Assembly (NCBI RefSeq): GCF_900104665.1
Contig: NZ_LT629969.1
Coordinates: 1,038,917 to 1,102,916 of the forward strand
Source: Traorella massiliensis
Lineage (GTDB): Bacteria; Bacillota_I; Bacilli_A; Erysipelotrichales; Erysipelotrichaceae
Direction: 5' to 3'
DNA: 64,000 nt
The position numbers were made by a program, and so were the translations under genes. The notes under the pieces are model-generated. The model did not search any database. It was not told the origin of the DNA and was given only the letters and a program-made list of their open reading frames with translations. This document shows positions 35,280 through 43,839 of this stretch, one piece after another (the stretch's first letter is position 1; every line of letters starts with the position of its first letter).

Positions 35280-36566
35280 TTATTCTACAAATGCAAATTC
35301 TACATTACATAAAATGATGATATCCCCATCTTGACATCCCGCATCACGAAGTGCCTGATCTACTCCCATGATACGCATCTTGCGAGCAAAACGCTGATCT
35401 GCTTCTTCAGAATTAAACTGCGTTGCATGGAAAGCTTTCTCGATTTCATCACCTGTTAATTCCCAGCGGCCATTACCAAGATTCTTGATTTCAAAGGCTG
35501 GTTTTGGCTCTTCAAACTTATAAAGAACACCTTGTGTTTCCTCTTTATGATTTTCATCAAAAATTGGGAAAGGATCTGTCTGATCCAATAAATCAGCGGC
35601 CCGATATAATACCGGTTCAAGTCCTTCATCAATGATCGTCGTCGTTTCAAACACTTCTATATCTGGATAAGCTTCTTTAAAACGTTTCAAATTCTCTGAA
35701 GCACCCTCTAAATCCATTTTATTTGCCACTACGATCTGTGGCCTTTCTAACAGACGATATTGATAATTTTCAAGTTCCTTATTGATGATACGATAATCTT
35801 CTACCGGATCACGTCCATCATTTGCTCCCATATCAATCACATGTAAGATAACTCTACAGCGTTCAATATGACGTAAAAACTCATATCCTAAACCTTTCCC
35901 TTGGGAGGCACCTTCGATCAGTCCTGGCAGATCCGCCATCACAAAGCTACGTCCATCCGGTACCTGTACCATTCCAAGATTTGGTTTAAGCGTCGTGAAA
36001 TGATACTCAGCAATCTCAGGTCTGGCAGCACTGACAACAGATAACAAGGTACTCTTGCCCACACTAGGGAACCCGACAAGTCCAACATCAGCAAGAACTT
36101 TTAATTCAACGATGACATCTTTCTCATCGCCAAATTCACCCATTTCACAATATTCAGGAGCTGAATTGACACTGCTTTTAAAATGAAAGTTACCACGTCC
36201 TCCCTTACCCCCTGCACAGATGATGGCTTTTTGACCATTACGTGTCAGATCAGCAAGGATAGCACCGCTCTTTTCATCTTTGATGATCGTTCCTAAAGGA
36301 ACTTTCACAGTGACGTCTTTTCCATTCGCTCCATGCATTTTCTTTGGTTTTCCTTTTTCACCGTCTTGCGCAACTACTTTTTTAGAATAACGCAGATCCA
36401 GCAAAGTAAATTTACCTGTGTCAGTTTCAAAAATAACACTTCCGCCTTTTCCGCCATCACCCCCGCTTGGGCCACCAAGCGGTACATATTTTTCACGGCG
36501 AAAGGCTACGATCCCATCGCCGCCTTTACCTGCTTTACAGTGAATCTTAACTCGATCGACAAACAT
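35280..36566 (-). CDS. obgE: GTPase ObgE/CgtA
   Basis: Essential GTPase linked to 50S assembly and, in Bacillus, to sporulation onset. 428 residues in three parts: the glycine-rich Obg domain (1-158), the G domain (G1 GFPSVGKST near 166, DLPG, NKMD) and a C-terminal OCT domain (about 345-425). It follows rpmA in the L21-Prp-L27-Obg cluster, with a terminator between rpmA and obgE. Confidence 0.97.
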   Translation of the reverse strand: MFVDRVKIHCKAGKGGDGIVAFRREKYVPLGGPSGGDGGKGGSVIFETDTGKFTLLDLRYSKKVVAQDGEKGKPKKMHGANGKDVTVKVPLGTIIKDEKSGAILADLTRNGQKAIICAGGKGGRGNFHFKSSVNSAPEYCEMGEFGDEKDVIVELKVLADVGLVGFPSVGKSTLLSVVSAARPEIAEYHFTTLKPNLGMVQVPDGRSFVMADLPGLIEGASQGKGLGYEFLRHIERCRVILHVIDMGANDGRDPVEDYRIINKELENYQYRLLERPQIVVANKMDLEGASENLKRFKEAYPDIEVFETTTIIDEGLEPVLYRAADLLDQTDPFPIFDENHKEETQGVLYKFEEPKPAFEIKNLGNGRWELTGDEIEKAFHATQFNSEEADQRFARKMRIMGVDQALRDAGCQDGDIIILCNVEFAFVE

Positions 36567-36581
36567 GCGACACCTCCTTTA

Positions 36582-36612
36582 GAAAAAGAAAATCTCCATG
36601 ATGGAGATTTTT
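36582..36612 (-). terminator. rpmA terminator
   Basis: AAATCTCCAT and ATGGAGATTT form a long stem with a very short loop, followed by TCTTTTTC on the minus strand. It begins inside the rpmA stop codon. Confidence 0.8.
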
Positions 36613-36895
36613 AAGCTTGTGGATAAACAGATACTTGTGTCTTCTTTTTACCTAATCTTTCATAGCGAACGATACCGCTTGCCTTTGCAAACAATGTATC
36701 GTCACCACCACGTCCAACATTTAAGCCTGGATGAATCTTTGTTCCACGCTGACGATAGATAATAGAACCACAGTTAGTAAATTGTCCATCAGCTTTCTTA
36801 GCACCTAAACGTTTAGAATGAGAATCACGGCCGTTCTTCGTTGATCCTACTCCCTTTTTAGAAGCAAAGAATTGAATATCTAATACGAATCTCAT
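36611..36895 (-). CDS. rpmA: 50S ribosomal protein L27 precursor
   Basis: 94-residue L27. It has the Firmicute N-terminal extension ending in [11 protein letters not shown], which in Staphylococcus is cut before the Ala by the Prp protease. The mature body includes [20 protein letters not shown]27 helps position tRNA ends at the peptidyl transferase centre. It follows prp with an ATGA overlap, so substrate and protease are coexpressed. Confidence 0.96.
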   Translation of the reverse strand: MRFVLDIQFFASKKGVGSTKNGRDSHSKRLGAKKADGQFTNCGSIIYRQRGTKIHPGLNVGRGGDDTLFAKASGIVRYERLGKKKTQVSVYPQA

Positions 36896-37209
36896 GATGA
36901 CACCTCCTGTTTTATTTCAATATATGATGAATACTGCTCTTCGATCGTTGCCAGCTGTATCAGCATCGTCTGCAAGATAAGCTGACATTTCTCATCGAGA
37001 AGATTCAAGACTTCAATCACAATGTGCTGACCCACTTTAAGATCAACACTCTCTGAAGTCAATTTGTCCAATGCATTTAATGTTCCAAAGACAACAGAAG
37101 AAACGCCAGCACATACTAGATCTTCTCCCTTGCGGGCACTACCAGCATGACCACTAACAGTTATTTTTTTAACTTCCTCATTCTTTGAAACAACACAGAC
37201 CCTAACCAT
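36892..37209 (-). CDS. prp: Ribosomal-processing cysteine protease Prp
   Basis: 105-residue YsxB/Prp family protease that removes the N-terminal extension of L27. The catalytic pair is visible in [20 protein letters not shown] (His then Cys, 11 residues apart). It lies between rplU and rpmA as in other Firmicutes. The start is ATG 37209, after AAGG and just past the rplU stop. The rpmA gene beside it keeps the cleavable extension. Confidence 0.93.
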   Translation of the reverse strand: MVRVCVVSKNEEVKKITVSGHAGSARKGEDLVCAGVSSVVFGTLNALDKLTSESVDLKVGQHIVIEVLNLLDEKCQLILQTMLIQLATIEEQYSSYIEIKQEVSS

Positions 37210-37210
37210 C

Positions 37211-37522
37211 TTAACCTTCGATAGCTTCAACAGTTAATTTTGTATAAGGCTGTCTGTGACCCTGTTTACGGTGGCTGCTTCCGTTTTTACATTTGTACTT
37301 GAAGATAATGATCTTCTTTCCTTTACCTTGCTTTTCAACCTTAGCTACAACCTTAGCACCCTTAACATAAGGAGTACCTACTTTTGTTGTTCTGTTTGAA
37401 TAACAAACCACCTTGTCGAATTCAACTGTATCACCTTCGTTAACATCTAACTTTTCAACAAAGATTGTTGAACCAACTTCACATTTTACTTGCTTTCCGC
37501 CAGTTTCAATAATTGCGTACAT
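37211..37522 (-). CDS. rplU: 50S ribosomal protein L21
   Basis: 103-residue L21, normal length. It begins [17 protein letters not shown] and ends in an [17 protein letters not shown] tail typical of the family. AAGGAGGTGCAACG precedes the ATG at 37522; the longer open frame upstream is the leader RNA and not protein. It is first in the rplU-prp-rpmA operon. Confidence 0.97.
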   Translation of the reverse strand: MYAIIETGGKQVKCEVGSTIFVEKLDVNEGDTVEFDKVVCYSNRTTKVGTPYVKGAKVVAKVEKQGKGKKIIIFKYKCKNGSSHRKQGHRQPYTKLTVEAIEG

Positions 37523-37614
37523 CGTTGCACCTCCTTCTATCTTTGACTCGCCAATTGAGGGGACCATCGTCTTAACCCTTTCATGAGCGGTTGTACCCAA
37601 ATAAGGGAAACAAC
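37523..37614 (-). ncRNA. L21 ribosomal protein leader
   Basis: The about 90-nt untranslated leader between the promoter and rplU contains ACCGCTC, AAGACG and CTCAATTGG(C)GAG elements and ends at AAGGAGGTGCAACG. This resembles the Firmicute L21 leader that mediates autoregulation. The assignment is from recall of the motif; a covariance-model search was not possible. Confidence 0.65.
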
Positions 37615-37620
37615 ATTCGT

Positions 37621-37649
37621 ATATTACCATAAAGGACTCCAAGAGTCAA
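37621..37649 (-). promoter_or_regulatory. SigA promoter of rplU-prp-rpmA
   Basis: Minus strand TTGACT (37644-37649), 17-nt spacer, TAATAT (37621-37626). Confidence 0.8.
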
Positions 37650-37707
37650 TAAAATTCTTTAAAAAGCCTTTAAATAAGCCTATTTTCTCATATAATCACA
37701 AAGACTG

Positions 37708-38262
37708 CTAGTAGACATCGTCCTCTTTAAATAATTCACTATCCATATTCTGTTCAACAGCAGGAAGATCTGGAAGCTCCTTTAAGCTTTCAAGCTTAAA
37801 AGCATCCATAAATTCCTCAGTTACCTCATAAAGGAATGGACGTCCAGGTCCATCTGTTCGGCCACATTCCCGAATCAGATTTCTTGCTAATAGTTTACGG
37901 ATCATCATATCACAGTTAACACCACGAATTTCTTCAATCTCGATACGTGTCAATGGCTGCTTATAAGCAATGATGGCCAGTGTTTCTAAAGCTGCCTGAG
38001 AAAGTGAAGCCATCTTACTGCTTGAAAATAAAGCTTCAGCAGCATCATGGATCTTTTGTTTTGAAATAAATTTATATCGCCCGCCATAATTGACACATTC
38101 AAAGCCATGACACTCCTTACAATATTCATCCATGATATCTTTAATCAATTCTAAGACATCCTTTTCCATCATATTACAAGAAGTCGCCAATTGTTCAAGG
38201 GTGCAGCCTTCATCACCGCTCAAAAAAATCAATCCTTCAATTACGCTGCATCTCTCATCCAT
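37708..38262 (-). CDS. scpB: Segregation and condensation protein B
   Basis: 184-residue winged-helix kleisin-associated protein of the SMC-ScpAB condensin. Visible family segments are IEGLIFLSGDEG at the N-terminus, SQAALETLAIIAYKQPLTR and IEEIRGVN. It binds ScpA and helps load SMC near the origin. It overlaps scpA by 8 nt. Confidence 0.95.
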   Translation of the reverse strand: MDERCSVIEGLIFLSGDEGCTLEQLATSCNMMEKDVLELIKDIMDEYCKECHGFECVNYGGRYKFISKQKIHDAAEALFSSSKMASLSQAALETLAIIAYKQPLTRIEIEEIRGVNCDMMIRKLLARNLIRECGRTDGPGRPFLYEVTEEFMDAFKLESLKELPDLPAVEQNMDSELFKEDDVY

Positions 38263-38992
38263 CTTCTTCCACTCCCTTCACGATCCAAATTTCTTCCTCT
38301 TCATCAATAATATAAGAAAGAATCTGAAATTTGATCATATCTAAAATCGCCATAAAAGTAACGATGACCATATGCTTGCTAATACAATCACTACAAAGCT
38401 CCGTAAAGCTCATCGTTCCTTTAAAGCCATCCAATCGTTCTTCAATTTGCTCTCTACGCTCATCCATGCTTAATTCCTTGACCGTCATCTTCGTTTCAAG
38501 AGGATGATTCAGGGCCAATCGACGCAATACCTTATTCATTGCCTTCATCAGATCATAAGGACTGCCGCTAAGCTTTTCTTCCTTGACCATGCTGATCCAC
38601 TGCTGGGTTTCATTGCTTAAAGGCTTTGTATAAGAAAGCTGACGCTCTTCATATAAAGGTTTCAGCGATTCACTTGCTTCTTTATAACGCTGATACTCAA
38701 GCAATCTTTTCACCAGTTTATCACGATGATCTTCTTCATATTCTTCTTCGATTTCTACTTTTTCTTTCGGTAAAAGCTTTTTGCTTTTATATTCCAAAAG
38801 ACCGGCTAATTCAGTTAAAAATTCACTGGCTATATCAAGATGCATCTCTTCCATCTGATTCAAATATGCCAAATATTGCTCACTTAAAACATCCATATCT
38901 AAATCAAAAAGATCCAGCTTATTTTCTTTGATCAAATGATACATCAAATCCAATGGACCTTCAAAATCTGAAATTGCAACTGAAAAATGCAT
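38255..38992 (-). CDS. scpA: Segregation and condensation protein A (kleisin)
   Basis: 245-residue kleisin linking the SMC heads. The N-terminus FEGPLDLMYHLIKENKLDLFD is the SMC-neck binding signature, and the C-terminus is a winged helix. An extended -10 promoter is directly upstream and scpB follows with an overlap. The usual length is about 250. Confidence 0.95.
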   Translation of the reverse strand: MHFSVAISDFEGPLDLMYHLIKENKLDLFDLDMDVLSEQYLAYLNQMEEMHLDIASEFLTELAGLLEYKSKKLLPKEKVEIEEEYEEDHRDKLVKRLLEYQRYKEASESLKPLYEERQLSYTKPLSNETQQWISMVKEEKLSGSPYDLMKAMNKVLRRLALNHPLETKMTVKELSMDERREQIEERLDGFKGTMSFTELCSDCISKHMVIVTFMAILDMIKFQILSYIIDEEEEIWIVKGVEEDG

Positions 38993-39014
38993 AGAAATCC
39001 TCCATTTCTGACTT

Positions 39015-39023
39015 ATTATACCA
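39015..39023 (-). promoter_or_regulatory. Extended -10 promoter of scpAB
   Basis: TGGTATAAT on the minus strand fits TGnTATAAT. No good -35 is seen. It is 22 nt before the scpA start codon, with GGAGG between. Confidence 0.55.
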
Positions 39024-39078
39024 TATTTTACAAATTTTCATCGTTAAATTTATGAATGAATAAAAATTTATATGTTAT

Positions 39079-39101
39079 AAAAAACAGACTCACCGGTCTG
39101 T
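39079..39101 (-). terminator. Terminator downstream of the small membrane ORFs
   Basis: ACAGAC, six-base loop, GTCTGT, then six T on the minus strand. The loop contains the TGA of the candidate small ORF at 39090-39302. Confidence 0.8.
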
Positions 39102-39302
39102 CTTATGAGTAATAAATGATGTCAATATATAAGCGAATTGAAATATAATTATTTGAAATAGTGTATACGTCATCGCTGATTGCTGTTTTTGAGCAATTGG
39201 ATTTGTACTTGAGTTGATCAATATAGATAATTTATAAGTAAAATAACCAAGAACAAATGTTACAATAACGATAATAAAACATCCTACAACCTTATATAAA
39301 AT
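39090..39302 (-). pseudogene. Small membrane ORF without a normal start codon
   Basis: An open frame of about 70 codons in the otherwise empty stretch after scpA. It encodes a hydrophobic segment (CFIIVIVTFVLGYFTYKL), a short loop, a second one (TLFQIIIFQFAYILTSFI) and a basic end, and its stop lies in a terminator loop. There is no ATG, GTG or TTG before the first segment. The ATG at 39306 is out of frame by one base. It may be a decayed gene or one with an unusual start; a TTG or ATG inside would give only a short peptide. Confidence 0.35.
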
Positions 39303-39475
39303 TCATGATGTGTCTTTGCTTCCATATAAACACACAACCCCATAAATATGAATGCGATAGCACCAAGCATACTAATCTGCGGATCCATCCTGCTCATACC
39401 AGCAAGTGCTGATGCAAATAAAAAAGTGATCCAAAAAATAGCGATCCATATCAGCCAGAATTTTAATGATTTCAT
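39284..39475 (-). CDS. Small two-helix membrane protein, unknown
   Basis: 63 residues with two membrane segments (about 5-25 and 33-52) and a His-rich tail. A strong GGAGGGG precedes the ATG. No family is recognised. It seems to form a transcript with the candidate ORF at 39090-39302, which ends in a terminator. It lies between the spoVA operon and scpA. Confidence 0.65.
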   Translation of the reverse strand: MKSLKFWLIWIAIFWITFLFASALAGMSRMDPQISMLGAIAFIFMGLCVYMEAKTHHEFYIRL

Positions 39476-39585
39476 ATTTCCCCTCCCTATTTATTTTCAT
39501 CATAAATCAGCTATTCATAAAAGAAAAGTCTTATTCTTCTGTATTAAATATGATATGATAATTATTGTGGAAATACTTATAATGA

Positions 39586-39605
39586 AAGCAGGCATCTGCC
39601 TGCTT
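39586..39605 (-). terminator. Terminator of the spoIIA-spoVA operon
   Basis: AAGCAGGCA, two-base loop, TGCCTGCTT, a perfect stem just after the spoVAF stop. The T tail (TTTCATTATAAG) is weak on the minus strand. Confidence 0.65.
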
Positions 39606-39607
39606 GT

Positions 39608-40918
39608 TTATTTTGTATAAATATTCGTATCAAATATCATACGTTTTAATTCTTTGATGTCAAAAGGAAATAATGGATAAAGATATGGAAGCTTAAAGGT
39701 ACGTGTCGTAAGAAGTAATAAAAAATGAATGAGCAAGCCGATACAAAAGCCGCTGACCTGAAAGGCCAATGAAAACATCGTTAACATGATACGCATGATT
39801 TTGTTTGCTAAAGCGACTTCATAGGAAGGTGTTAAGAAATTCCCTAGATTGCTTAAAGCAACCAATAAAAGAATTTCCTTTGTATAAGCACCCATTTCAA
39901 TTCCAAAGTCACCTAAGACAAAGACGACAAGAAATCCCATCATGCTGTTGATCAGATTTGGAGCATAAAGAAATGACTGACGGATCCATTCGATCAAAAG
40001 CTCACATATCAAAACCTGAAAGGCGATAAAACCGATATTGCGATTTTCAAATGGAAGCTGTAAAAAGGAATGCGGGCTCAACATACATACAATAATAAAG
40101 GGTAAAAGATAAATGCTCATAAAGACACCTAGATAGCGAATGATGCGAGTAAAGAAAGAAACGATCGGTGTTTGGGTATATTCTTCGATCTGTGAAAGCT
40201 GTTCAAAAAAAGTAGTAGGAAGAATTAGGGCACTAGGCATATTATCTACTAACATGATAATATTTCCTTGAAGTAAGTGGATCGCACAAATATCCGGCCT
40301 TTCAGAATAGCGAACATGCGGATAAGGATTCAGCGTTTTTCCATAAAGAACTTCAATTAGATTACGTTCATTATTGATTTCAATACTTTGATTGATCTCC
40401 ATTCGTTTTTGTATATCCTTAAGTAAATTCTGATCCGCTTTATCCTTCATATGACAGATGGCAATATCATTTTGGGTCATTTGTCCTTCCTGAGTAAGTT
40501 CGATCCTTAAATTCTCACTTCTGATCCTACGTCGTATAAGTCCAACATTGAAAAGAATATTTTCACTAAAAGAATCATGACTGCCACGAATGCTTTTTTC
40601 GATATTAGGATTTTCAATACCTCGATTTGGATAAGCTCTTGTTTCTAATGCATAGACTTCATCTTGAATACAAACTAAACACTGACCGCTCATTAATAAA
40701 AATACCGCTTTAGAATAATCTTCTATTTTTTCAGAAGAACCATTAAAAAAACATAATGGATCTTGGTTTTCACTAAATAGAAATCCTTCGATAATGGAAG
40801 TGATCGAAATCGTTGATGTCAATGAAGATAGAAACATCATAAAAACATTTTGATGATTTAAGATCACTTCATGCTTGACAATATCAAATGATTCAAGCTT
40901 TCGTAATTGTTCAATCAC
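39608..40918 (-). CDS. spoVAF: Stage V sporulation protein AF (GerA-type)
   Basis: 436-residue membrane protein related to the A subunits of germinant receptors. A soluble N-terminal half carries SENILFNVGLIRRRIRSE, and a C-terminal part has about five membrane segments. SpoVAF acts in spore germination together with SpoVA channel proteins. It is last in the spoVAC-VAD-VAE-VAF run and overlaps spoVAE by 8 nt. Confidence 0.9.
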   Translation of the reverse strand: MIEQLRKLESFDIVKHEVILNHQNVFMMFLSSLTSTISITSIIEGFLFSENQDPLCFFNGSSEKIEDYSKAVFLLMSGQCLVCIQDEVYALETRAYPNRGIENPNIEKSIRGSHDSFSENILFNVGLIRRRIRSENLRIELTQEGQMTQNDIAICHMKDKADQNLLKDIQKRMEINQSIEINNERNLIEVLYGKTLNPYPHVRYSERPDICAIHLLQGNIIMLVDNMPSALILPTTFFEQLSQIEEYTQTPIVSFFTRIIRYLGVFMSIYLLPFIIVCMLSPHSFLQLPFENRNIGFIAFQVLICELLIEWIRQSFLYAPNLINSMMGFLVVFVLGDFGIEMGAYTKEILLLVALSNLGNFLTPSYEVALANKIMRIMLTMFSLAFQVSGFCIGLLIHFLLLLTTRTFKLPYLYPLFPFDIKELKRMIFDTNIYTK

Positions 40919-41261
40919 GGGCTTTAAAGAAGATGGCTACCCAGAAGGCCATAAAGATCGCAAAACTGATACCACTCGCCGTCTTATCAAAGACTCCTGT
41001 CAGAATTCCAATCCATCCATCATTTTGTGCTGCACTAAGCGAAGCATGGGTAAGTGAATGTCCAAACGAAAGGATCGGCATCGTAGCACCAATACCACAA
41101 ACGCTGATCAGAAAATCATAAATATTAAGACATTCTAACAATGAACCGATCACTACAAACAAAGAAGTAATATGACCGGGGGTCAGTCGTGTATGATCAT
41201 AAATCAGCTGACCCGCTAAAGCACATCCCCCACAAAATAAAAATCCGTATAAATAAGTCAT
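40911..41261 (-). CDS. spoVAE: Stage V sporulation protein AE (SpoVAEb type)
   Basis: 116-residue membrane protein with about four segments, part of the SpoVA dipicolinate channel. The length and the core PGHITSLFVVIGSLLEC and GIGATMPILSFGHSLTH match SpoVAEb. The start is ATG 41261, after AAAGGAGC and just past the spoVAD stop. Confidence 0.92.
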   Translation of the reverse strand: MTYLYGFLFCGGCALAGQLIYDHTRLTPGHITSLFVVIGSLLECLNIYDFLISVCGIGATMPILSFGHSLTHASLSAAQNDGWIGILTGVFDKTASGISFAIFMAFWVAIFFKARD

Positions 41262-41262
41262 G

Positions 41263-42243
41263 CTAGCTCCTTTCAATGCAGATAGCATGGGCAACACTTG
41301 GAATGGATAGCTTCTGCTGAGTTAAAAATACATTATGTAGCGAACCTGTAGCAACCAGCAGGATCCTTTTCATTTTTTTACTTCTTAGATCTCTCAATAA
41401 TTTCCCAACTAAAACAGCCATCGAACATCCACAGCCGCTGCCGCCACAATAAACATTCTGATGATTGAGATCATAGATCATGATACCACAGTCATTTAAT
41501 TTATTTTCTAATTGAAATCGTGCTTTTTCGATCATCTCCGAGAGCATTGCATAACCAATCTTGCCTAGATCCCCCGTAACGATGAGATCATAATCATCAA
41601 ACGTACGATTTAGATCCTCAAAATGGGTCATGATCGTTTGATATGCAGCAGGCGCCATGGCTTTTCCCATATCATTCACATCACTAAACTGCCAGTCAAC
41701 AACACTGCCAATCGTAAACGAGCTCACTTTTAAATCTGAAAATTTATTACTTAAAAGTATAGCGCCACTCGCTGTTACCGTTGAAGTTGAACATTCCTTT
41801 TTCTGTCCGCCATATTCATTGGGATAACGAAATTGACGTTCTGCAGCTTGGGTATGTGAACTTGTAAAAGCTAACACATGTTTTTTTTCAAGATGTTCTA
41901 CAGCTATTGCAGCATGTCCTATCGTTAACGCTGAATTGGAACAGGCACCATAAAGACCAACAAAAGGAGCTTTTAATTCGCTTGCCAGATAATGAGTACA
42001 AAGCTGATTGATCAAATCTCCGGCATAGATCAAATCAACTTGATCGATCTTCCCTTTTTTTAAACATTTTTCTACACATAATCGATTCATTTCTATTTCT
42101 GCCTGTTCAAAAGAGGACTGATTAAAATAAGGATCCGAGGAGTAATCATCGAAATAAGAACCTAACGGTCCTTCTTTTTCTAGTTTTCCTACGATCACAT
42201 TTTCACTTTTTACATATACATTTTTAAATGTTAAAGTTGTCAT
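41263..42243 (-). CDS. spoVAD: Stage V sporulation protein AD
   Basis: 326-residue protein with the thiolase-like fold of SpoVAD, which binds dipicolinic acid for uptake into the forespore. Visible segments are GPLGSYFDDYSSDPYF, YGACSNSALTIGHAA and GDLGKIGYAML. It is coupled to spoVAC by ATGA. The DPA it handles would be made by dpaA-dpaB at 54 kb. Confidence 0.95.
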   Translation of the reverse strand: MTTLTFKNVYVKSENVIVGKLEKEGPLGSYFDDYSSDPYFNQSSFEQAEIEMNRLCVEKCLKKGKIDQVDLIYAGDLINQLCTHYLASELKAPFVGLYGACSNSALTIGHAAIAVEHLEKKHVLAFTSSHTQAAERQFRYPNEYGGQKKECSTSTVTASGAILLSNKFSDLKVSSFTIGSVVDWQFSDVNDMGKAMAPAAYQTIMTHFEDLNRTFDDYDLIVTGDLGKIGYAMLSEMIEKARFQLENKLNDCGIMIYDLNHQNVYCGGSGCGCSMAVLVGKLLRDLRSKKMKRILLVATGSLHNVFLTQQKLSIPSVAHAICIERS

Positions 42244-42674
42244 AACATTCTAACCCAATACGTGATAAAAGAAAATACGATAGCACTGACGATACCATAT
42301 GTTATGACAGAACCTGCCAGTTTAAACATATTGCTGCCAATACCATAAATAAGCCCTTCTCTTTTACATTCAAGCGCTGAACTAGAAAGCGAATTGGAAA
42401 AACCAGTAATTGGTATAAAAAGACCTGCCCCGGCATATCTCGCTAAACGATCATATATGCCCATACCTGTAAGAAGTGCCGCCATAAAGATAAAAAATAA
42501 AATGGTTAATATACCGGCATTTTCTTTAGAGAAATAGTTCAACAGCCAGTCATTAAAAAGCTGTCCTATTACTGCCAGCATTCCTGCACTAACAAAGGCC
42601 ATCAATGCTTTTTTTGACTTATGCTCATTTACACGATGCCGTGAGCTTATTTCATGCAATTCTCTTTGATTCAT
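42240..42674 (-). CDS. spoVAC: Stage V sporulation protein AC
   Basis: 144-residue membrane protein, a mechanosensitive channel component of the SpoVA complex. It has about four membrane segments and a basic N-terminus (RHRVNEHKSKKALM); the segment AKYAGAG-like ARYAGAGLFIPITGFSNSLS is typical. spoVAA and spoVAB are absent, as in many clostridia. Its ribosome binding site AAGGAGG lies in a predicted hairpin (see separate entry). Confidence 0.95.
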   Translation of the reverse strand: MNQRELHEISSRHRVNEHKSKKALMAFVSAGMLAVIGQLFNDWLLNYFSKENAGILTILFFIFMAALLTGMGIYDRLARYAGAGLFIPITGFSNSLSSSALECKREGLIYGIGSNMFKLAGSVITYGIVSAIVFSFITYWVRML

Positions 42675-42680
42675 AAAAAA

Positions 42681-42713
42681 AACCTCCTTATCACTAGTAT
42701 GAACAGGAAGGTT
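42681..42713 (-). promoter_or_regulatory. SigF/SigG-like -10 and hairpin before spoVAC
   Basis: Between sigF and spoVAC, AACCTTCCT and AAGGAGGTT can pair, masking the spoVAC ribosome binding site, and the stem is followed by T8, like a weak terminator. The loop contains CATACTA, matching the forespore -10 consensus CATnnTA (42695-42701). Forespore transcription of spoVA by SigG is known in Bacillus. The -35 is poor. Confidence 0.45.
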
Positions 42714-42716
42714 TGA

Positions 42717-43445
42717 TTAAATCATTTTATCTTTCAGTTTTTGTAAAATTATTTTCTCGGCTCTGGATATTTGAACCTGTGTACAATTAAGACGAGCTGC
42801 TACCTCGCTTTGTCGAAATCCTAAGGTATAACGAAAATAAAGAATCAGTTTTTCTTTTTTACTTAGAAAACTGATTTCGTGATTCAGACCTAATAGTAAA
42901 ACTTCATCCCTGACTTCATCAGCTAACTGATCATTAAGCGTAATGCTCTTGCCATCACTTTCGATGATCTGTTCATCGATACTTGAAATATGCTGATGTG
43001 CATCAAAAGCTATATAAACCTCTTCAATGCTGCATCCGCAAGCTGCCGCAATCTGTTCATAAGTGGGTTCACTGTTTTGTTCATGCATTAGTTTTTCTTT
43101 TTGTGCCAGCATACGACTATAATTTTCTTTAATAGAACGTGAAATGCGAATTGAGCCATCATCCCGAAAAGAGCGTTTAATTTCTCCTAAAATGATCGGA
43201 ATCGCATAAGTAGAAAACTGAACTTCTTTTGAAAGGTCAAAATGATTGAGGGCTTTCATCAGCCCAACGATACCAATTTGAAAAAGATCATCACGATTGC
43301 TCTTATATAAAAATCGCTGAATACATGAATAAACCAATCCTTCATTTTTCAATACAAAGTATTCTTTTGCTTCTTCATCATTTTCCTGAATGATACGGAT
43401 CAGCTCAAGATTACTTAGATTTTTGTAGCTGTTTCTGGACGACAA
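42717..43445 (-). CDS. sigF: RNA polymerase sporulation sigma factor SigF
   Basis: 242-residue sigma-70 family factor, the first forespore-specific sigma. Region 2 includes RDDLFQIGIVGLMKALNHFD and region 4 has GFRQSEVAARLNCTQVQISRAEK. The start is a TTG at 43445 with GAGGG upstream, overlapping spoIIAB by 35 nt. It is held inactive by SpoIIAB, encoded upstream. Bacillus calls the gene spoIIAC. Confidence 0.95.
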   Translation of the reverse strand: MSSRNSYKNLSNLELIRIIQENDEEAKEYFVLKNEGLVYSCIQRFLYKSNRDDLFQIGIVGLMKALNHFDLSKEVQFSTYAIPIILGEIKRSFRDDGSIRISRSIKENYSRMLAQKEKLMHEQNSEPTYEQIAAACGCSIEEVYIAFDAHQHISSIDEQIIESDGKSITLNDQLADEVRDEVLLLGLNHEISFLSKKEKLILYFRYTLGFRQSEVAARLNCTQVQISRAEKIILQKLKDKMI

Positions 43446-43839
43446 CGCTCGTACCCTCTTTCAGACGTGAAATTACATCAAAACTATCCGAGAATGTCTG
43501 CATGATCGTCATCCCCATCCCGCTTCTTTCAAGCTCAGCTTTGCTTGTATATAGAGGCTCCATGGCCTGCTTGATATCTTCAATGCCATTTCCGCTATCA
43601 CTAATGATCATCGTTACGCAGCCATAATCATCATAGCCAATCTCTAGTTTTACTAATTTATTTGGATTGGAGTCATAACCATGAAGAATGGCATTGGTTA
43701 CCGCTTCAGAAACAATGGTCTTGATTTCCATCATTTCTTCTATCGTTGGATTCAATGGCGAAAGAAATGCACAGGCAGTAATTCTTGCAAATGACTCATT
43801 TTCTATACGGCTTTTAAATTTTAAGGTTACCTTATTCAT
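43411..43839 (-). CDS. spoIIAB: Anti-sigma F factor SpoIIAB
   Basis: Serine kinase and anti-sigma factor of the GHKL fold, 142 residues. The N box EAVTNAILHG, G1 box ISDSGNGIED and G2 box ERSGMGMTIMQTF are present. It binds SigF and phosphorylates SpoIIAA. The start is ATG 43839, coupled to spoIIAA by ATGA, with GAGG upstream; a GTG at 43845 is less likely. Confidence 0.96.
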   Translation of the reverse strand: MNKVTLKFKSRIENESFARITACAFLSPLNPTIEEMMEIKTIVSEAVTNAILHGYDSNPNKLVKLEIGYDDYGCVTMIISDSGNGIEDIKQAMEPLYTSKAELERSGMGMTIMQTFSDSFDVISRLKEGTSVVVQKQLQKSK

